The notes under the pieces were generated by a model, which was given only the letters and a program-made list of their open reading frames with translations, did no database searches and was not told the DNA's origin. From positions 1 to 36,621 of the forward strand of contig CALFAM010000162.1 of NCBI GenBank assembly GCA_937948815.1: DNA of 36,621 bases, written 5' to 3'. A program made the translations under genes and the position numbers. Positions within the stretch are counted from its first letter, which is position 1, and each line of letters begins with the position of its first letter. Below, piece by piece: positions 33,110 through 36,621 of this stretch. Source of the stretch: an uncultured bacterium. Lineage in GTDB: Bacteria > Acidobacteriota > Thermoanaerobaculia > Multivoradales > J023.

Positions 33110-33747
33110 TGTTGAAGAAACGCGAGGCAATCGTGCTGGTGAGTGCGCTCGGGGTGGGTGGCCTGCTGGTCGGCAAGCTGGTGGCAGACTGCGCCAAGCC
33201 AACGCCAGGAGTGTCACAAAACCAACCGGCATCGAAGATCAAGGTGATTGCCGCGGACAATGGCGGCACCCTGTGCCAGAGCTGTATCAACTCGGCTGCC
33301 GCAACGTGGAACAACTCTTGTGGCAGTGGCACGAAGCCGGAATTCGTCGGCGTCTCACAGTCGGCGGATATCACGGCCTTCGTGCGGTTCATGGGGGGCG
33401 CCAACCCCGGCACGTTTTCCAACTGCTCGGCGTCGAAATGCGCGTGCGCGGATGTCGACATCGACCCGAGCAACGGCAGGATCACGCTGGCAACGGTGCG
33501 CATTTGGGAGACTGCTCCCGGCCAAAACTGCACCGCCAGCGCTACCGATATTCTGACGCATGAATTCGCACATTTGTTGGGGATCGACGATCCACCTCCC
33601 GGCTGCAACGGTTGTACGAACATCATGGGAAGCGTCACGGGGGCGATCGACAATCAGGTCTGCGACCAGGCGGATTCCAACTTCCGCACCCAGGGAGAGA
33701 TCTCGCCGCCTCCTTTCAATCATCCTTGCCGTCCACCGGTCGTCTGA
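33106..33747 (+). CDS. Secreted Cys-rich metzincin-like protease (HExxHxxGxxD)
   Basis: This 213-aa protein has an N-terminal membrane or signal segment (AIVLVSALGVGGLLVGKLVA). The zinc motif HEFAHLLGIDD (152-162) has Asp161 in place of the third His, as in snapalysin-type metzincins (HExxHxxGxxD). A Met-turn candidate follows in TNIMGSV (Met174). The region before it (WNNSCGSGTKPEFV; DITAFVRFMGG; ITLATVRIWET) has the matrixin core strand order. There are 12 cysteines in 213 residues, suggesting several disulfides; CxxC pairs lie at 57/60 and 167/170. The start at ATG 33106 overlaps the upstream stop (ATGA) behind GGAGGAG. A second ATG directly follows at 33109. The substrate is unknown. Confidence 0.85.
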   Translation: MMLKKREAIVLVSALGVGGLLVGKLVADCAKPTPGVSQNQPASKIKVIAADNGGTLCQSCINSAAATWNNSCGSGTKPEFVGVSQSADITAFVRFMGGANPGTFSNCSASKCACADVDIDPSNGRITLATVRIWETAPGQNCTASATDILTHEFAHLLGIDDPPPGCNGCTNIMGSVTGAIDNQVCDQADSNFRTQGEISPPPFNHPCRPPVV

Positions 33748-33761
33748 GTCGAGGAGGAATT

Positions 33762-34445
33762 ATGTATCCAACAACACGCCAAGTGGTGAGCGCGCTGCTC
33801 GCGCTGGCCTGCACGACGCCGTCGTTCGCAAGCCATCCGTGCACAAGCCCACTGATCCTCGACCTCGATGGCGACGGCCGCATCGCCACCACCGGACTGT
33901 CACGATCGGTACGTTTCGACATCAATGCCGATGGCCATATGGAGGATATCGGCTGGACGTCCGAATACCACGAAGAAGCTTTCCTCTGGCTCGACCTGAA
34001 TGGAAATCGGATGGTCGATAGCGGGCGGGAGCTGTTCGGCAATGCTACGGTCCTCCCAGACGAGACCCTGGCGAAGCATGGCTTCGAGGCCCTTGCAGCC
34101 TGGGATTCCGAGGCGCTCGGGGGCAACAAAGACAATGTGATTTCATCCAAAGATCGCGTATGGGACCGGCTTCGCTTGTGGGTCGATCGCAACCACGATG
34201 CCCGGGCGCAGCGTGAGGAGGTTCATACCCTGCCGTCGCGCGGTGTGCAGGCACTCGGCCTGAGCTATCGCAAGCTCAACCGGTTGAGTGGCAACTCGAA
34301 TCTCCATGCCCTCGAAGGCTACTTCGTGATGGAGACCAGCGTGCTCGGCGAGACCTATGAACGATTCGGGCTGATGGAAGATTTGATCTTCGCCTTTCAC
34401 TTCGAAGACCACGATCACGACCACGACACAGCCGGCGAGCGCTGA
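33762..34445 (+). CDS. Secreted calcium-binding protein with EF-hand/RTX-associated repeats
   Basis: This 227-aa protein has a short signal peptide (VVSALLALACTTPSFA). It then matches a module usually found inside very large RTX/haemolysin-type proteins: SPLILDLDGDGRIATTGL, RFDINADGHMEDIGW and FLWLDLNGNRMVDSGRELFG, then WDRLRLWVDRNHDARAQREE and GVQALGLSY. The D.D.DG and D.N.N loops should bind calcium. Here it stands alone without RTX nonapeptides. The C-terminus ends in HFEDHDHDHD, a likely metal-binding tail. The start is ATG 33762 behind GAGGAGG; the open frame extends upstream to 33612 across the metzincin gene. It lies 14 nt after the metzincin stop, so the three genes from 32327 form one operon. 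It may supply calcium or stabilise the protease; this is inference. Confidence 0.85.
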   Translation: MYPTTRQVVSALLALACTTPSFASHPCTSPLILDLDGDGRIATTGLSRSVRFDINADGHMEDIGWTSEYHEEAFLWLDLNGNRMVDSGRELFGNATVLPDETLAKHGFEALAAWDSEALGGNKDNVISSKDRVWDRLRLWVDRNHDARAQREEVHTLPSRGVQALGLSYRKLNRLSGNSNLHALEGYFVMETSVLGETYERFGLMEDLIFAFHFEDHDHDHDTAGER

Positions 34446-34473
34446 GGCGCACAGGTCCTCGGGGCAGGGCCAA

Positions 34474-34511
34474 GGCGGGCACGGGCTACCTTTCCGAAGT
34501 CCGTGCTCGCC
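34474..34511. terminator. Hairpin between convergent genes, possible weak terminator
   Basis: GGCGGGCACGG can pair with CCGTGCTCGCC (10 Watson-Crick pairs and one G-T) around a 16-nt loop. It lies 28 nt after the calcium-binding protein gene and 83 nt before the end of the convergent oxidoreductase gene. No T-run is present, so termination is only possible. Confidence 0.3.
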
Positions 34512-34594
34512 ACCCCTGCCGTTCGTTCCCACTCCGCCGACGCCCTCCGTGGTGACGATCGACCCCGCTGGCGCGACCGTTCAGGCGGCCGGGC

Positions 34595-36100
34595 TCAACG
34601 GACCAGCTCGACGAGCTCCTGGTTCGGATTCCGTGGCGTCCGCAGCTTGCCGAGAAAGGTCAGCAGGTACTGACGCTCATTCTCGGGCAGCGCCAGAAAG
34701 GCGTCGCGCGCGGCCTGAGCTTCGCCGCCATGAAGCTCGATCGCATCGAAGAGTGTGGTCGCTCGGCCGTCGTGTAGATAGGGAGCGGTATCGGCAATGC
34801 CCCACAGCCGGGCGGTGATGAACTCGTCGTTGGGGATCTCAGCACGCTCGAAGGTTTCGGCAAGGCGTGGCCCCATCTTGTGACGTTTCAGATCAGAGAA
34901 GAGCGGCACGCGCAAGCCGCCTTGGTTGGTGGGCCGAAAGCCGGCCTTGCGAAGATCGATCTCGAGGTAGACGTTGGCCCATGGATCCTCGGCCACCTCG
35001 GGAAATGCCAAGGGGACGCGCTTGCCACGGGTCTTCAGCACACTGCGGTGACAGCTGTTGCAGCCGATCTCGCGGAAAACGGCCTTGCCTTTCCGGCCAT
35101 CGTCACCAAGCGCTTGGATGCGCGGCTTGGGGTTGGTGACGTCGAAGATATGCAGCATGCTCATCTCGGCGACCGTGACCTCGCCCGCGAGGCCGTCACC
35201 ATCCTCGTCTTGCTCCTCGCCGACCACCTCGTCCGGCTGGATGCCAAAGTGGAACTGCATGGCGCCTCGATCAAAGTCGCGCATGCTGAAGTTCTCTCCC
35301 TTGCGGCCAAAGGGGCGCACCACCAGCACCTCCTCGGCAGGAACACTCGCTCGATCGATCGGACCGATGCCTTCGACCTTGGTCAGGTCGACCTTGCCTT
35401 GGCCGAGCGACGTCAAGGAGCCGAACGAGACACCATGGGTGTCGAGATGGATCTCGGTGCCGACAGGAGCATTTCGGGCTTCCTTCAGGAAGTACTGCAG
35501 GTCTGCGGTCATCTCTTTGGCAAGCAGCTCGACGCCACCACCGCCGAAGAGGAAGGGGGGGTTTGCATACCGTCCGTTGAAGTCGGCGACGCCATCTTCG
35601 ACCAGTGGTAGCTCGGGCTCGTGCCCGCCCCGAAACTGCACGCGATCATCCGAAGAATCCCCGACGTCGATCAGGCTGCTGACGATGATCGCGTTTTGCA
35701 CCACGCCACCAACGCCGCCAATCCCCAGGGTGGGCAAGCGCGAGTTGTTGCTGACGATCGTGTGGCATTCGTTGCAGCTTTGGGCGTCGAGACCGTTGAC
35801 GCGCAGACTCAGGCCGTTGCCCTGGAGTGTGGGACGGTGACCGAAGGCCAGCCGGTCAGCCTCCGCCGGGTCGTAGGGCCCGTCGCCCATTCCGTCGGCC
35901 ACGTTGAACGGCGTGGCAAATACCGAGAGGCCAAGCGCTCGCAAATCGTCGAGGGAGCGGGCTCCAGAATCGAGATCGGCAAGCAGGGTGGCGAGACTCG
36001 GGATGGTTGGATGGTTCGGCTCGTTGGCAGTCGCCAACGTTGGCAGCGCGAGCAGCAAGCAGATGAAGATGCTGATTCGGCAGGTGGCAGGGCGTCCCAT
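34595..36100 (-). CDS. Dihaem oxidoreductase (DHOR/DUF1111 family), periplasmic
   Basis: This 501-aa protein has a signal peptide (ISIFICLLLALPTLATA) and two c-type haem sites, CNECH (109-113) and CNSCH (347-351). The C-terminal part carries the typical DUF1111 sequence: GGLRVPLFSDLKRHKMGPRL, then FITARLWGIADTAPYLHDGR and TLFDAIELHGGEA. An Asp-rich loop (DEDGDGLAGE, about 299-308) may bind calcium. Members are distantly related to MauG and cytochrome c peroxidases and are often annotated as thiol oxidoreductases; the true substrate is unknown. Cytochrome c maturation is required. The start at ATG 36100 is firm: AAAGGAG lies 7 nt upstream and the signal peptide begins there. The upstream in-frame extension to 36232 has no homology. 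Confidence 0.92.
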   Translation of the reverse strand: MGRPATCRISIFICLLLALPTLATANEPNHPTIPSLATLLADLDSGARSLDDLRALGLSVFATPFNVADGMGDGPYDPAEADRLAFGHRPTLQGNGLSLRVNGLDAQSCNECHTIVSNNSRLPTLGIGGVGGVVQNAIIVSSLIDVGDSSDDRVQFRGGHEPELPLVEDGVADFNGRYANPPFLFGGGGVELLAKEMTADLQYFLKEARNAPVGTEIHLDTHGVSFGSLTSLGQGKVDLTKVEGIGPIDRASVPAEEVLVVRPFGRKGENFSMRDFDRGAMQFHFGIQPDEVVGEEQDEDGDGLAGEVTVAEMSMLHIFDVTNPKPRIQALGDDGRKGKAVFREIGCNSCHRSVLKTRGKRVPLAFPEVAEDPWANVYLEIDLRKAGFRPTNQGGLRVPLFSDLKRHKMGPRLAETFERAEIPNDEFITARLWGIADTAPYLHDGRATTLFDAIELHGGEAQAARDAFLALPENERQYLLTFLGKLRTPRNPNQELVELVR

Positions 36101-36359
36101 GCGTTCTCTCCTTTTCGTCAACAGGATCGCCTCGTGTGGACCAGCCGTGAGGCGAAAATAGAAAAAATCGAATGAATGTATATCACGGCGTACAAAGGAG
36201 CGTCTGGCGAAGCGAGACCGCAGCGATTGCAAGGCACCGGGCCCTCACGACCGACGGAGGGGCACGGCACACTGTCCTGGCAGTGAGGCTGGCAGTGGGG
36301 GCTGACAGTGGGGAGGCGGGGGCCGAGGGAAAGCAGAAGGGCGTTGAGAGTGGGCACAC
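36101..36359. other. Intergenic region between the oxidoreductase gene and the groEL terminator
   Basis: I see no gene here. An AT-rich patch at about 36155-36185 is the likely promoter region for the minus-strand oxidoreductase gene, but I could not place boxes with confidence. Confidence 0.45.
36277..36310. repeat. Three imperfect short direct repeats
   Basis: CTGGCAGTG occurs at 36277 and 36289, and CTGACAGTG at 36302, giving a period of 12-13 nt in a G-rich stretch. It is too short to be a known element. Confidence 0.5.
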
Positions 36360-36366
36360 AACAAGA

Positions 36367-36392
36367 AAGGCCGACCCCATGGGGCCGGCCTT
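36367..36392 (-). terminator. Rho-independent terminator of groEL
   Basis: AAGGCCGGCCCC and GGGGTCGGCCTT form a tight hairpin on the minus strand (one G-T pair), followed by TCTTGTTG. It lies about 70 nt after the groEL stop codon. A further small hairpin (ACCTCCT/AGGAGGT) precedes it. Confidence 0.75.
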
Positions 36393-36464
36393 CCTACCTC
36401 CTCCTCAGGAGGTCCCTCGCCGGATTCATCACTTGATTCCGGGTCGGGCGCGCGGGGCGCGCTC

Positions 36465-36621
<157 letters not shown>

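Overview
The window is GC-rich and densely coded, with genes on both strands. Several genes use TTG or GTG starts behind strong Shine-Dalgarno sites. The mix of genes points to Acidobacteriota, possibly a Thermoanaerobaculia-like lineage: an OmpR-type winged helix fused through a membrane segment to TolB-like and TPR regions, an ECF sigma factor of the TIGR02999 type, a very long array of carboxypeptidase-regulatory-like domains, secreted metzincins with a C-terminal GFESG/AWS tag, a DUF1111-type dihaem oxidoreductase and a DUF481 protein. This is inference from gene content; no rRNA or tRNA gene was seen.

Layout. 1-8.5 kb, minus strand: a secreted Asp-box (BNR/sialidase-like) protein cut by the window start, a membrane one-component regulator, an R3H/SpoIIIAA-like ATPase, an SLC13 permease with four RCK_C-type domains, and a secreted NTF2/SnoaL-like protein. 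8.6-12.8 kb, plus: a 1403-residue secreted protein made almost wholly of about 15 beta-sandwich repeats. 13-21.5 kb: a PLP-dependent transsulfuration enzyme divergent from a DUF481 outer-membrane protein, then a minus-strand run (single-pass membrane protein, MscS channel, UbiB/ABC1 kinase, membrane sulfatase-like hydrolase, ECF sigma factor). 21.5-23.5 kb, plus: a sugar aminotransferase overlapping a PglC-like sugar phosphate transferase. 23.5-27.1 kb, minus: two secreted proteins of unknown role separated by a strong terminator. 27.4-29.8 kb, plus: EttA and 3-methyladenine DNA glycosylase I.

30-34.4 kb is the most accessory-looking part. It holds two secreted metzincin units. One is a minus-strand pair: a 219-aa secreted protein followed 4 nt later by a HExxHxxGxxH protease. 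The other is a plus-strand trio: a 260-aa secreted protein, a Cys-rich HExxHxxGxxD protease overlapping it by ATGA, and an EF-hand/RTX-type calcium-binding protein. Downstream of the first protease the same frame stays open for 50 codons past its TGA and encodes a seven-cysteine peptide. 34.6-36.1 kb, minus: a dihaem cytochrome-type oxidoreductase. The last 160 bases hold the extreme 3' end of groEL with its terminator, but the sequence stops resembling GroEL about 30 codons in, so the window edge looks like a junction.

No CRISPR array, transposase, phage gene or complete defence system was recognised. The best candidates for something new are the metzincin plus secreted-partner units, the cysteine-rich extension past a stop codon, and the C-terminal tag.
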